From: an uncultured Anaerococcus sp.
GTDB lineage: Bacteria; Bacillota; Clostridia; Tissierellales; Peptoniphilaceae
DNA length: 39,757 nucleotides
Direction of reading: 5' to 3'
Assembly: GCF_943912385.1 (NCBI RefSeq)
Contig: NZ_CALTTY010000015.1
Coordinates: 1-39,757 of the forward strand
Part shown: piece by piece, positions 6,957 to 14,916 of the stretch
Layout: each line of letters starts with the position of its first letter
Position numbering within the stretch: the stretch's first letter is position 1
Notes under the pieces: model-generated
What the model was told of the DNA's origin: nothing
The model's database searches: none
The model's input: only the letters and a program-made list of their open reading frames with translations
Program-made: the position numbers and the translations under genes

Positions 6957-8282
6957 ATGGCGGATAGAAATTATAATGTTGATAACCTAATCCAACTTCA
7001 AAAAGAAATTAATAGGATGAACCCTGTTGATCTGGCTGATAGGTTAGAAATATTACCAGAAAAGTCTGTAGCGATTTGGATAAAGCTTTTAAATAAAGAC
7101 TTGATGGCGGATACTTTTACAGAGCTAAAACCAGAAAATAAGGATAGGATTTTAAATATCTTATCTGAGGAAAATATAAAAAATTTGGTTAAGGAACTTG
7201 ACGAGGACGAACTAGTAGATACCCTTCAGGAGCTGCCTGCCAATATGGTTAAAAAGCTAATGACTAGCCATATTGACAGCGAGAGAAGGGAGATTATTAA
7301 TGAGCTTTTAGGATATCCAGAAGATTCTGTAGGCTCTATAATGACAGTTAACTTCCTTTCTGTTAAATCTAGTGAGACTCCTCAAGATGCTATGAAGAAG
7401 GTTATGGAAAGTGACCTTGATGCGGAAAAGCTAGAACAAATTTGGGTTACAGATAGGTCTCTAGTCCTAACAGGCTTTGTTTACATAGCTGACCTAATAA
7501 GAAATAAAAAATCAACAATCGACTCTATTACTGAATCAATCACGGTAGCAGTAAAGCCGACTGATGACCAAGAGGTAGTAGCAAAATTATCGATCAAGTA
7601 TGACCTGGGGGAAGTTCCTGTTATAGACTCTGAGGGCAGACTTATTGGTATTGTACCAGCAGAAGATGTAATAGACGTTGTTCACGAAGAGTTACAAGAA
7701 GACTTTACCAACATCACAGGTATTTCAGACCAAGCACAATCATATCTTGATGAACCTTCTGTAAAAATTGCAAAAAACAGAACAACCTGGCTTGTAATAT
7801 GCTTGATAACAGCAACCATGACAGGTTTTATAATCCAAAGATACGAAAGCCTTCTTGCCCAGGCTGTAGCCCTTACTGCATATATACCAATGTTGATGGA
7901 CTCTGGGGGTAATTCGGGAAGCCAGGCTTCTACAACCATCATGACCCAGCTATTTTCAGGTAATTTGTCAGCAAAGGACTTTATGAAGGTTTTATTCAAG
8001 GAAATGAGGGTAGGATCAATGGTATCTTTAGTACTTGTTGTTATTAACTTTATTAGGATAATAATCATTGACGATGTCAGCCTTGCAGTAAACCTTACAG
8101 TTTCTTTGACCTTATTTTTAACAATAGTACTTTCAAATATAATCGGTGGACTCCTACCACTTTTAGCTGACAAGCTAAAGGTAGACCCAACTGTAATGGC
8201 AGGTCCACTTATTACTACAATTGTAGATACTGGTGTACTTTTAATTTATTTTGAAGTTGCATCATTATTGCTTGGACTTTAA
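6957..8282 (+). CDS. mgtE: Magnesium transporter MgtE
   Basis: A 441-residue Mg2+ channel/transporter with the full family layout. The N-terminal helical domain (about 1-130) contains LADRLEILPEKSVAIWIKLL and ELPANMVKKLM repeats. Two CBS domains follow (about 130-250; VGSIMTVNFLSVKSSETPQD and GEVPVIDSEGRLIGIV). A plug helix leads to five membrane helices from about residue 270, including the pore segment TAYIPMLMDSGGNSGSQAS, the MgtE signature. The cytosolic domains sense Mg2+ and close the pore when it is plentiful. The ATG follows ATAGGAG by 5 nt. The upstream leader peptide and hairpin suggest a second, translational or transcriptional, layer of control. A terminator follows the gene. Confidence 0.95.
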   Translation: MADRNYNVDNLIQLQKEINRMNPVDLADRLEILPEKSVAIWIKLLNKDLMADTFTELKPENKDRILNILSEENIKNLVKELDEDELVDTLQELPANMVKKLMTSHIDSERREIINELLGYPEDSVGSIMTVNFLSVKSSETPQDAMKKVMESDLDAEKLEQIWVTDRSLVLTGFVYIADLIRNKKSTIDSITESITVAVKPTDDQEVVAKLSIKYDLGEVPVIDSEGRLIGIVPAEDVIDVVHEELQEDFTNITGISDQAQSYLDEPSVKIAKNRTTWLVICLITATMTGFIIQRYESLLAQAVALTAYIPMLMDSGGNSGSQASTTIMTQLFSGNLSAKDFMKVLFKEMRVGSMVSLVLVVINFIRIIIIDDVSLAVNLTVSLTLFLTIVLSNIIGGLLPLLADKLKVDPTVMAGPLITTIVDTGVLLIYFEVASLLLGL

Positions 8283-8307
8283 TAATTAGAATTTAATGAA
8301 CTACCAT

Positions 8308-8339
8308 CCGTATACTTATAAATTGTATGCGGTTTTTTA
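8308..8339 (+). terminator. Terminator after mgtE
   Basis: CCGTATAC (8308-8315) pairs with GTATGCGG (8325-8332; one G-U) around a 9-nt loop, followed by six T. Confidence 0.8.
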
Positions 8340-8383
8340 TTTCTAAAATCCTTATATTTAGTTTTTATGTAGGACTTTCTTAA

Positions 8384-8742
8384 GAAGCTTCCGGTATAAA
8401 TATCACCAAGTATGAAACCATAGCTTTTATTCTCTGGACTTTTTTGCTGGTATAGCAGTGCCCCTATATACCCAAAGTATAGGAGTCCTTGCAGTAAATG
8501 TATTTAACTATAATAAGTCTTTTGATTATCTGGTAATGGTTGTTCTTTATGAGAGTTTTATTACAGGGTATCTTCCTATCAATTGGTCTTATAATTATAC
8601 CGAAGCTTTTAAAACTCTGGTTAAGTGGTGGATAGCAATCTTTATTGTGCTTTTAATAGCGGTGATGATATTTATACCTCTAAGTACACTAGGTAGAAAA
8701 GAATTTTCTGTAAGGGAGTTTTTAAAGATTGATAAGTATTAG
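8384..8742 (+). pseudogene. Remnant of a multi-span membrane protein
   Basis: The longest frame encodes 94 residues from a GTG at 8458 with no ribosome site, and contains at least two hydrophobic segments (TQSIGVLAVNVF and WWIAIFIVLLIAVMIFIPL), ending LGRKEFSVREFLKIDKY. Just upstream, in another frame, NITKYETIAFILWTF (about 8399-8443) reads smoothly into FAGIAVPLYTQ of the main frame, so a frameshift near 8440 separates them, and the sequence before 8384 runs into stops. This looks like the C-terminal end of a decayed membrane protein, possibly a transporter subunit; the family is not recognisable. It sits between two terminators with no promoter seen. Confidence 0.5.
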
Positions 8743-8751
8743 AAAGGAAAT

Positions 8752-8858
8752 GTGGAAGCGAATAGTAAGGATGTTAAAAGCAAAGATGTCCTAGAAATTG
8801 GTAAAATTTAAAAGAAAAAAAGTCTATTGATTTAAAAAGTGACCCTGGTGCTAAATAA
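8752..8858 (+). pseudogene. Possible second coding remnant before the pepA terminator
   Basis: After AAAGGAAAT, a GTG-initiated frame reads VEANSKDVKSKDVLEIGKI and stops near 8812; shifted by one base, it continues as NLKEKKSIDLKSDPGAK to TAA at 8856-8858. The composition is coding-like (Lys- and Asp-rich) and one inserted A would join the pieces. This is weak evidence. It may be leftover coding DNA from the same decayed locus. Confidence 0.25.
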
Positions 8859-8876
8859 GCTTATCTAGCATATAAA

Positions 8877-8919
8877 AATAAGCCTCTCTTTACTAGCTAG
8901 TAAGGAGGGCTTATTTTTT
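8877..8919 (-). terminator. Strong terminator of pepA
   Basis: AATAAGCC (8877-8884) pairs with GGCTTATT (8908-8915), and the inner bases continue towards a TACTAG/CTAGTA centre, giving a long stem. The minus strand shows T-rich sequence after it, and the plus strand has TTTTTT as well, so it can act in both directions. Confidence 0.75.
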
Positions 8920-8921
8920 CT

Positions 8922-10289
8922 TTAATAATCTTTGGCTAATTCATATAGAGTTTTTACATGTACACCTGTTGCACCCTTGCCATTTATGCCTTGAGGGGCT
9001 GATAGGTAGGCTGTACCAGCTATGTCTAGGTGGACCCAAGGATATTCTTCTACAAAGTTTTCTATAAATTGACCTGCTGTAATAGTGCCAGCTAATCTAC
9101 CACCAGAGTTTTTAATATCTCCGTTTTCTGACTCATTATAGGTTTTAAAGAATGGGTCATTTGGTAGGAGCCAGATTTTTTCATGGGCTAGATTACTGGC
9201 TTGTTGGATTTTATCAAAAGCTTCTTGGTTATTTGTGACAGAAGCTGTGTAAGTCTCACCCAGGGCACCCAGGGCAGCTCCTGTTAGGGTTGCAAGGTCT
9301 ACTAAAAGTGCTGGCTTATATTCAGTAACAGCATAATTTACAGCATCAGCTAGGGTAATCCTACCTTCAGCATCAGTATTATCTACATCGATTGTCATGC
9401 CATTTCTAGCCTTGATGATATCGCCTGGTTTGTAGGACCTACCTGAAATTAAGTTTTCACAAGCAGCTACAATTGCAACTACATTTACCTCAAGCTTATT
9501 TAAAGCTATAGCTCTCATAGCACCGATAACTGTTCCTGACCCACCCATGTCAGAGTTCATAGTTTTCATACCATTAGATGTTTTTATAGAATAACCACCT
9601 GCATCATAGGTAAGACCCTTACCAACCAAAGCAAGAGGAGCCTTATCCTTATCGCCTTTAAGGTATTCCATAACTATAAATTTAGGTTCCTTATCAGATC
9701 CCTTTGCAACTTCATAAAAGGCTGTAAGTCCCATATCTAGTATTTCTTCCTTGCCATAGACTTTAACATCCACACCCAGATCTTTTAGGTTTTCGCTAGC
9801 TTTATTTGCAAGGCTTTCTGGGTAGATATCATTTGATCTAAGATTTACAAGATCTCTTGCTAAAAACTGCCCATCAAGGACTTTTTTAAGCTCATCTAAA
9901 TCTTTTTCATATTGGGCAAATTCTTGGCTAAAATTTATCTCCTTGAACAAATTGTCTTTTTTGTCTGATTTATAATGGTCAAAATCATAAAGACCGACCA
10001 TACTTGCTTCTCCTATAGCTAGGATAAAGTCCTTATCAGAAAGTTTTGTAGGATTTTCATTAATAGAAATAGTCTCCACATCCTTTTCTTTAAGGAATTT
10101 AGCGAGCATGGCAAAAACTTCTTTTAGGACATTTTTATCAAATTTTTCCTTGTCTCCTAGACCCAGTTGGATTTTCCCCTGGCTAGGTAAGATTTCTCCC
10201 TTATTTGCCTTGAAAAAATCTTGATTTACTTCTTTTTTAAAGGCAAAAACTATAGGGTTTTTGTCGGTTTTTGTAAAATTAAATTTCAT
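8922..10289 (-). CDS. pepA: Leucyl aminopeptidase (M17 family)
   Basis: A 455-residue cytosolic metallopeptidase that removes N-terminal amino acids from peptides using two metal ions. The C-terminal catalytic domain carries the M17 signatures: LVGKGLTYDAGGYSIK with the metal-binding Lys and Asp, MNSDMGGSGTVIGA, and the family hallmark NTDAEGRITLADA with the metal-binding Asp and Glu and the catalytic Arg. The N-terminal domain is poorly conserved, as usual. The length is slightly under the common 480-500 residues. The ATG follows AAGGAGG. The gene stands alone between its terminator and an upstream region shared with the divergent DUF503 gene. It fits an organism living on peptides and amino acids. 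Confidence 0.93.
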   Translation of the reverse strand: MKFNFTKTDKNPIVFAFKKEVNQDFFKANKGEILPSQGKIQLGLGDKEKFDKNVLKEVFAMLAKFLKEKDVETISINENPTKLSDKDFILAIGEASMVGLYDFDHYKSDKKDNLFKEINFSQEFAQYEKDLDELKKVLDGQFLARDLVNLRSNDIYPESLANKASENLKDLGVDVKVYGKEEILDMGLTAFYEVAKGSDKEPKFIVMEYLKGDKDKAPLALVGKGLTYDAGGYSIKTSNGMKTMNSDMGGSGTVIGAMRAIALNKLEVNVVAIVAACENLISGRSYKPGDIIKARNGMTIDVDNTDAEGRITLADAVNYAVTEYKPALLVDLATLTGAALGALGETYTASVTNNQEAFDKIQQASNLAHEKIWLLPNDPFFKTYNESENGDIKNSGGRLAGTITAGQFIENFVEEYPWVHLDIAGTAYLSAPQGINGKGATGVHVKTLYELAKDY

Positions 10290-10370
10290 ATAATCCTCCT
10301 TGAATTATTATACAAGTTTAATAGTAATGTTCACTTTTAATCATATTATTACCTTCGACCTATATAATTA

Positions 10371-10398
10371 TTGTGACAAGCTTTTTTCTCGATATAGT
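10371..10398 (+). promoter_or_regulatory. Candidate promoter of the DUF503/ArsC pair
   Basis: TTGTGA (10371-10376), a 16-nt spacer and TATAGT (10393-10398). Downstream, AAAGCGA (10425-10431) and TCGCTTT (10454-10460) form an inverted repeat of unknown purpose in the untranslated leader. Confidence 0.35.
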
Positions 10399-10511
10399 AT
10401 ATTGTATAAATGACTTGCTATTAAAAAGCGAGTCTATGATTATCAAGAGTTTTTCGCTTTAATAAAATTTGCTTTGCTTGGGAAATATTGAAATGTATTG
10501 GGAGGGTTTGT

Positions 10512-10796
10512 ATTTATATTTATAGTCTAGAAATAATGGTTAGGATCTATGATAGTTTTTCATTAAAAGATAAGAGAAAAACTGTAAAAAGCATCCTTGA
10601 TTACGCAAGATTTAATTTAAATGTATCTGCTGCAGAGGTAGGTGACCAGGATATGATAAATTTAGCGGGTCTTGCCTTTGTTGTAGTAACTAGTGATAAT
10701 AGTCTAGGAAAGTCAATCCTTGCGAAAATAATTAGAAAAATTGAAACAAATTACCAAGTCGAAATCATAGAAGAATATATGGAAAGATTAGTTTAA
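10512..10796 (+). CDS. DUF503 (YlxP-like) protein, possible ATT start
   Basis: A small protein of the DUF503 family (B. subtilis YlxP), recognised by IYDSFSLKDKRKTVKSIL, NVSAAEVGDQDMINLAGLAFVVV and a C-terminal EYMERLV. The family is of unknown function and is often near ribosome-maturation genes. The frame has no ATG before codon 9 of the conserved N-terminus. A perfect GGAGG (10501-10505) is followed 6 nt later by ATT at 10512, which gives a 94-residue protein starting exactly where YlxP starts. The alternative, TTG at 10488, adds 8 residues and has only a weak GGGA upstream. I prefer 10512, but ATT starts are very rare, so TTG 10488 cannot be excluded. It is followed by the ArsC-like gene after 41 nt. 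Confidence 0.7.
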   Translation: MYIYSLEIMVRIYDSFSLKDKRKTVKSILDYARFNLNVSAAEVGDQDMINLAGLAFVVVTSDNSLGKSILAKIIRKIETNYQVEIIEEYMERLV

Positions 10797-10837
10797 GATT
10801 TTTTGGGGTAACAATAGCTAAAGATAAAGGAGGATTT

Positions 10838-11188
10838 ATGAAAATAATTTGCTATAGCAAGTGTTCTACTTGCAAGAAAGTATTAAAGATGATGGATGAT
10901 AAAAACCTATCATATGAGCTTAGGGATATCAAGGAGGATAATCCGAGAAAAGAAGAGATTAAAACTTGGCATGAGGCTACTGATTATGATATAAAGAAGT
11001 TTTTTAATACTTCCGGGATGATTTATAGGCAAGAAAACCTAAAAGATAAGCTTAAAGATATGAGTCTTGACGAAAAATACGAAAAGCTTGCCTCAGATGG
11101 TATGGTCGTTAAAAGACCAATCTTGTTTTTAGATGATGGAAAAATCTTAGTTGGTCCTGACGTTAAAAAGTATATAGAAACCCTGTAA
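10838..11188 (+). CDS. ArsC/Spx-family thioredoxin-fold protein
   Basis: A 116-residue cytosolic protein with the Spx/ArsC layout: an N-terminal strand leading to CSTCKK (Cys9 and Cys12, a CxxC redox pair), YELRDIKEDNPRKEEIKTWH, and the C-terminal KRPILFLDDGKILVGPDVKKY, in which RPI corresponds to the cis-Pro loop of the fold. It may be a glutaredoxin-linked reductase of the YffB type or an Spx-like regulator that binds RNA polymerase. The WHEATDYDIKKFFNTSG stretch, typical of the ArsC/YffB/MgsR group, favours a reductase over true Spx, but this is not settled. The ATG follows AAAGGAGGA. Confidence 0.8.
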   Translation: MKIICYSKCSTCKKVLKMMDDKNLSYELRDIKEDNPRKEEIKTWHEATDYDIKKFFNTSGMIYRQENLKDKLKDMSLDEKYEKLASDGMVVKRPILFLDDGKILVGPDVKKYIETL

Positions 11189-11192
11189 AAAA

Positions 11193-11221
11193 TTGCAAAT
11201 AAATTGATAAAGATGTATCAT
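11193..11221 (+). promoter_or_regulatory. Promoter of brnQ
   Basis: TTGCAA (11193-11198), a 17-nt spacer and TATCAT (11216-11221), with TG directly before the -10 box. Confidence 0.5.
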
Positions 11222-11245
11222 GTTAAAAAACTTTAGGGGTTATTC

Positions 11246-12589
11246 ATGAGAAAAAAATTATCTTTATCAGAAAATTTATTGGTTGGATCCTTGCTTTTTG
11301 GCCTATTTTTTGGTGCTGGAAATTTAATCTTCCCACTAGAATTAGGGCAAAGAGCTGGGGCTAATATTTATTTAGTAATAATTGGATTTTTACTTTCGGC
11401 AGTAAGTCTACCAATCCTTGCTGTGGTGGCAACAGCAGCAAGCGATAGTGAAAGTTTATTTGATCTTTCGAAAATTGCTGGAAATAAATTTGCTTATTTC
11501 TTTACAAGTATACTTTATTTAACTATTGGCCCTGGTTTTGCTATACCAAGGACAGCAAGCACCACTTACGAGGTTATTTTTGAAGGAAGTGGGAGATTTT
11601 ATAACCAGTGGGGACTTTTAATATTCTCCTTGGTATTTTTCGGTTTGGCCCTTTATCTTTCATTAAAGCAGGCAAATCTTTTAGACACCATAGGTAAGTA
11701 TATGACACCTTCATTTTTAATTTTATTATCAGTACTTTTACTTATGTGTATTATAAGACCTATGGGAGGGATAGGAGATGGTAGGGTTCATCCAAAATAT
11801 GAAACAAGTCCCTTGGCTATAGGTTTTGTTGATGGTTATAATACCTTGGATGCTCCGGCAGGTCTTGCCTTTGCAATAATTATAATATCAAATATTAAAA
11901 AACTTGGGGTTAGAGAAAGCAAGGATATGGCAAGAGAGACCGTAAAGTCAGGAGTAGTTTGCCTACTAGCCATGTCTATTATATATACAGGTCTTGCCCT
12001 AATGGGAAGCCAGGCAGCTAGTATTTTAAATGAATATGAGAACGGGGCTGTTATCTTATCTCAAATAGCTAACCATTATCTGGGAAGACTTGGCCATAGT
12101 CTTTTATCAATCATAGTATTTATAGCTTGTTTAAAGACAGCTATAGGACTTATATCTGCGACATCTGAGATGTTTAATGAAATGTTAAAGGATAAAATTT
12201 CCTATAAGAGTCTTTGTATAATCTTTACCGTTATATCTTTTCTTATTGCAAACCTTGGCCTTGAAAAAATAATTTCATTGTCACTGCCGGTATTGATGTT
12301 TATTTATCCCTTATCAATTGTCTTAATAATACTATCTATAAGTTCAATATTTATGGAAAAGAGGGTTTTTGTTTACAAGTCAAGCCTTGCTGTTACGGGC
12401 ATCTTTGCTTTCTTCGATTTTTTAAAAGCAAGTCCTGGATTTATTAGTGGAAGGGATTTAATTACGAGCCTTATAGACTGGGCGAGTTTAAATATAAGAG
12501 GATTTGATATAGGTTTTGGCTGGGTTATACCTGCCCTTATAGCGTTTTGTGTAAGTTTCATTATAGATGAGAAAATTTTAAAGAATTGA
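11246..12589 (+). CDS. brnQ: Branched-chain amino acid:cation symporter BrnQ
   Basis: A 447-residue inner-membrane protein of the LIVCS family, which takes up leucine, isoleucine and valine with Na+ or H+. The N-terminus has the family signature: SENLLVGSLLFGLFFGAGNLIFPLELG is spread over residues 7-33, followed by repeated hydrophobic helices (about 12) to the C-terminus. Inside are GPGFAIPRTASTTYEV and TLDAPAGLAFAIIII, both typical of BrnQ. It appears to be a single gene with its own promoter; the ribosome site (AGGGG) is modest. Branched-chain amino acids are Stickland-type substrates in related anaerobes, so import for energy as well as protein synthesis is plausible. Confidence 0.93.
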   Translation: MRKKLSLSENLLVGSLLFGLFFGAGNLIFPLELGQRAGANIYLVIIGFLLSAVSLPILAVVATAASDSESLFDLSKIAGNKFAYFFTSILYLTIGPGFAIPRTASTTYEVIFEGSGRFYNQWGLLIFSLVFFGLALYLSLKQANLLDTIGKYMTPSFLILLSVLLLMCIIRPMGGIGDGRVHPKYETSPLAIGFVDGYNTLDAPAGLAFAIIIISNIKKLGVRESKDMARETVKSGVVCLLAMSIIYTGLALMGSQAASILNEYENGAVILSQIANHYLGRLGHSLLSIIVFIACLKTAIGLISATSEMFNEMLKDKISYKSLCIIFTVISFLIANLGLEKIISLSLPVLMFIYPLSIVLIILSISSIFMEKRVFVYKSSLAVTGIFAFFDFLKASPGFISGRDLITSLIDWASLNIRGFDIGFGWVIPALIAFCVSFIIDEKILKN

Positions 12590-12639
12590 ATTTATCTTAA
12601 TAAAAAGTATGATAAGACTGAAAAAAATGAGAGGTAAAT

Positions 12640-13527
12640 ATGAGTGATTTTATACTAAGTGCTTCTTCAACTGTGGATTTACCAAGAGAAGAGCTTGATA
12701 AAGAAGATATTAAATGGATTGGGTTTCCTTACCAAATAGATGGTGAGGATTGCATAGATGATTTGGGCCTTACCATGAGCCTTGATAAATTTTATCAAAA
12801 GTTAAATGATGGTGCACTTTCTACAACTAGTCAAATTATCTACCCAACTTATATAAAATACTTTGAAAAGTTGCTAGAAGAAGATAAGGATATTCTCCAT
12901 GTGGCCCTATCGTCAGGACTTACTGGTGGGCTCCAACAGGCCTATATGGCTCAAAAAGAACTTGAGAAGAAATACCCAGATAGGAAAATCTATATTCTAG
13001 ATAGTCTGACTGCTACTGCTTGCGAGGGGCTTTTTGTTTTAGGACTAAACGAGCTGCGCAAGGAAGGTAAGTCTATAGAAGAAGTATATGAGTGGGGTAT
13101 GGAAAAGAGGTTAAATGTCAATTCTATTTTCTTTACTTCAGATTTATCCTATCTTGTAAGAGGAGGCAGGGTATCTAAGGCGGCAGGATCTTTTGGTAAT
13201 CTTTTAAATATTTGTCCAATCATGGATACAAATACTAAGGGTGAGATTATAGTCAGAGATAAGATTAGGACTAAGAAGAAAGCGATGAAGTCCTTGACAA
13301 AGAAAATAGCCGATCGTTTGATACAAGATTTTCCATATAGGAATCAAATCAATATAGTCCATGCTGATGCTCCTGAAGATGCCGAAGATCTTAGAAAAAG
13401 GCTTAGAGATATATTAGAGGACTACCAAGGCGAGATTAAAATATATGAAATAGGAACAACCGTAGGAAGTCACGTGGGACCAGGACTTGTGGGTGCTGGT
13501 TTCTGGGGAGAAGAAAAAGATGATTAA
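12640..13527 (+). CDS. DegV family fatty-acid-binding protein
   Basis: A 295-residue cytosolic protein. The N-terminal domain starts ILSASSTVDLPREEL (the usual DSTxDLP strand is here SSTVDLP), with TTSQI and ALSSGLTGGLQQAY forming the lipid head-group pocket. The C-terminal domain ends GTTVGSHVGPGLVGAGFWG, a DegV hallmark. DegV proteins of the FakB type hold a fatty acid for phosphorylation by FakA, feeding host or exogenous fatty acids into phospholipids; not all members have that role. No fakA is in view. It is preceded by GAGAGGT and followed by a terminator. Confidence 0.85.
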   Translation: MSDFILSASSTVDLPREELDKEDIKWIGFPYQIDGEDCIDDLGLTMSLDKFYQKLNDGALSTTSQIIYPTYIKYFEKLLEEDKDILHVALSSGLTGGLQQAYMAQKELEKKYPDRKIYILDSLTATACEGLFVLGLNELRKEGKSIEEVYEWGMEKRLNVNSIFFTSDLSYLVRGGRVSKAAGSFGNLLNICPIMDTNTKGEIIVRDKIRTKKKAMKSLTKKIADRLIQDFPYRNQINIVHADAPEDAEDLRKRLRDILEDYQGEIKIYEIGTTVGSHVGPGLVGAGFWGEEKDD

Positions 13528-13533
13528 AAGATG

Positions 13534-13559
13534 GTCGCTTAGGGCGACTTTCTTTTTTT
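13534..13559 (+). terminator. Terminator after the degV-family gene
   Basis: GTCGC (13534-13538) pairs with GCGAC (13544-13548) around a 5-nt loop, followed by TTTCTTTTTTT. The trmB ribosome site (AAGGAGAT) begins directly after the T run. Confidence 0.7.
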
Positions 13560-13571
13560 ATAAGGAGATAT

Positions 13572-14198
13572 ATGAGATTAAGATTTAAACCACATGCCAT
13601 ACCAACCATGCAGGAAAGTGATTATATATTTTTTGACCCAGAAGAACAGAAGGGAAAATGGCAGGATGTTTTTGAAAATGATGGAGAAATAGAACTAGAA
13701 ATCGGAGCAGGTAAGGGAGACTTTATTGTAAGTAAGGCAGAAAATAATCCTGCTACCAATTACCTAGCCCTAGAAATGAATACCAATGCCTTTGTAACAG
13801 CCTGTGAGAAAATAGAGGAAAAGGAACTTAACAATGTCTACGGCATAGTAGGCAAGGCTGAAAACCTTCTTGATATGTTTGATAGGGGCGAGATATCAAA
13901 AATTTATCTTAATTTTTCGACACCTTGGCCTAAAAAACGCCACAATAAAAGAAGGCTATCCCATGAAAATTTCTTGAAACTATACAAGGAGATTTTAAAA
14001 AAGGGAGGAGAAATAGAACTAAAGACCGATAATGAAGACTTTTTTGACGCAAGTATTTCCTATATGGAAGAATTTGGTATGGAAATTTTAACGGTAAATA
14101 GAAATCTTGATGAAGAAGACTCCATAGTTACAGAATATGAGAGAAAATTCAGAAATAAGGATATGCCAATCTTTCACCTTATAGCAAGGTTTAAGTAG
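13572..14198 (+). CDS. trmB: tRNA (guanine-N7-)-methyltransferase
   Basis: A 208-residue SAM-dependent enzyme that makes m7G46 in the tRNA variable loop. The SAM-binding motif I is EIGAGKGDFI (residues 43-52), followed by LALEMN (motif II Glu) and the substrate motif NFSTPWPKKRHNKRRL (114-129), with ELKTDNEDFF later. The motif reads STPWPK, whereas almost all TrmB proteins have (S/P)DPWPK or DPWHK; the Asp, treated as an active-site residue, is Thr117 here. Everything else is conserved, so the call is safe but the activity deserves a check. The length is normal. It is probably transcribed alone or by read-through from the degV gene. Confidence 0.92.
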   Translation: MRLRFKPHAIPTMQESDYIFFDPEEQKGKWQDVFENDGEIELEIGAGKGDFIVSKAENNPATNYLALEMNTNAFVTACEKIEEKELNNVYGIVGKAENLLDMFDRGEISKIYLNFSTPWPKKRHNKRRLSHENFLKLYKEILKKGGEIELKTDNEDFFDASISYMEEFGMEILTVNRNLDEEDSIVTEYERKFRNKDMPIFHLIARFK

Positions 14199-14213
14199 CA
14201 AAATCCAGGGTGA

Positions 14214-14222
14214 TGGTATAAT
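14214..14222 (+). promoter_or_regulatory. Extended -10 promoter element of the DUF4230 gene
   Basis: TGGTATAAT, a perfect TG-n-TATAAT extended -10 box, lies 27 nt before the ATG. No good -35 box is visible, which extended -10 promoters can tolerate. Confidence 0.5.
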
Positions 14223-14248
14223 TTGCCCAAAAAATAAAAGGAGAACTT

Positions 14249-14845
14249 ATGAAAAAAACTAAAAGATTAATTTTAGGTCTTCTAGCTGCCATAGTCATAG
14301 TCTTTGTTTCTTATTTTTTCGGAATGAAGGGTGGACTTTTTAAGGCAAAAGAAGAAATTACATCTGAAACTATTAAAAATCAAATTGTTTCAGTTAAGGA
14401 GCTTACAAGTCTAAAATATAAGTATACAAATGTAGGATCTTTTGAAAATCAGGCTGAGTTTTACGGGGTAAAACTACCCTTTAGTCAGAAGAAATTTATC
14501 ATCTCCTATGATGGTGAAGTTAATGCGGGGATTGACCTTGACAAAGCCCAGGTTGAGATAAACGATGATAGTAAGAGAATAGAGATTAGTATTCCAGAAG
14601 CTAAGATTCTAAACCACTTCATTGATGAAGATTCTCTAACAATATTTGACGAGAAAAACTCAATATTTAACCAATTAGAAATAAAAGATTTTTCTGATTT
14701 TAGAAAGTCTGAGATGAAAAAGGTCGAAAAAGACCTTAATTCCAAGGGGTTTTTAGAAGAAGCAGACGAAAAAACTAAAGAAGCTATAGTAGAGATTTTA
14801 AAAATAAATCCACTGCTAGAAGAATATGAAATTCAATTTAACTAA
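14249..14845 (+). CDS. DUF4230 family membrane-anchored protein
   Basis: A 198-residue protein with one N-terminal membrane helix (about residues 6-26, KRLILGLLAAIVIVFVSYFFG in part) and a long extracytoplasmic domain. The core ELTSLKYKYTNVGSFEN, KKFIISYDGEVNAGIDLDKAQVEI and KRIEISIPEAKILNHFID match DUF4230, a family of small anchored proteins of unknown function found widely in Firmicutes. The C-terminal half is charged and helical, rich in Glu and Lys. The ATG follows AAAAGGAG. It has its own promoter and a strong terminator. Confidence 0.8.
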   Translation: MKKTKRLILGLLAAIVIVFVSYFFGMKGGLFKAKEEITSETIKNQIVSVKELTSLKYKYTNVGSFENQAEFYGVKLPFSQKKFIISYDGEVNAGIDLDKAQVEINDDSKRIEISIPEAKILNHFIDEDSLTIFDEKNSIFNQLEIKDFSDFRKSEMKKVEKDLNSKGFLEEADEKTKEAIVEILKINPLLEEYEIQFN

Positions 14846-14846
14846 A

Positions 14847-14886
14847 AAATGCTCTTAGAATATAAATTCTAAGGGCATTTTTTTTA
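14847..14886. terminator. Bidirectional terminator
   Basis: ATGCTCTTAGAAT (14849-14861) pairs with ATTCTAAGGGCAT (14865-14877; wobble in the middle), with T8 after it on the plus strand and an A run before it that gives a T run on the minus strand. It closes both the DUF4230 gene and the small minus-strand gene. Confidence 0.85.
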
Positions 14887-14916
14887 TAGTATTAAGTTAA
14901 TCTTTTATAGTAATAT

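Noticed and set aside
10425..10460. Inverted repeat AAAGCGA/TCGCTTT as a terminator or riboswitch
   Set aside because: The stem is only 7 bp with a 22-nt loop and no T run after it; too weak to call.
10492..10524. Ten-codon leader peptide (ATG 10492) before the DUF503 gene
   Set aside because: It has no ribosome site of its own and overlaps the gene's ribosome site; it arises by chance from the AT-rich sequence.
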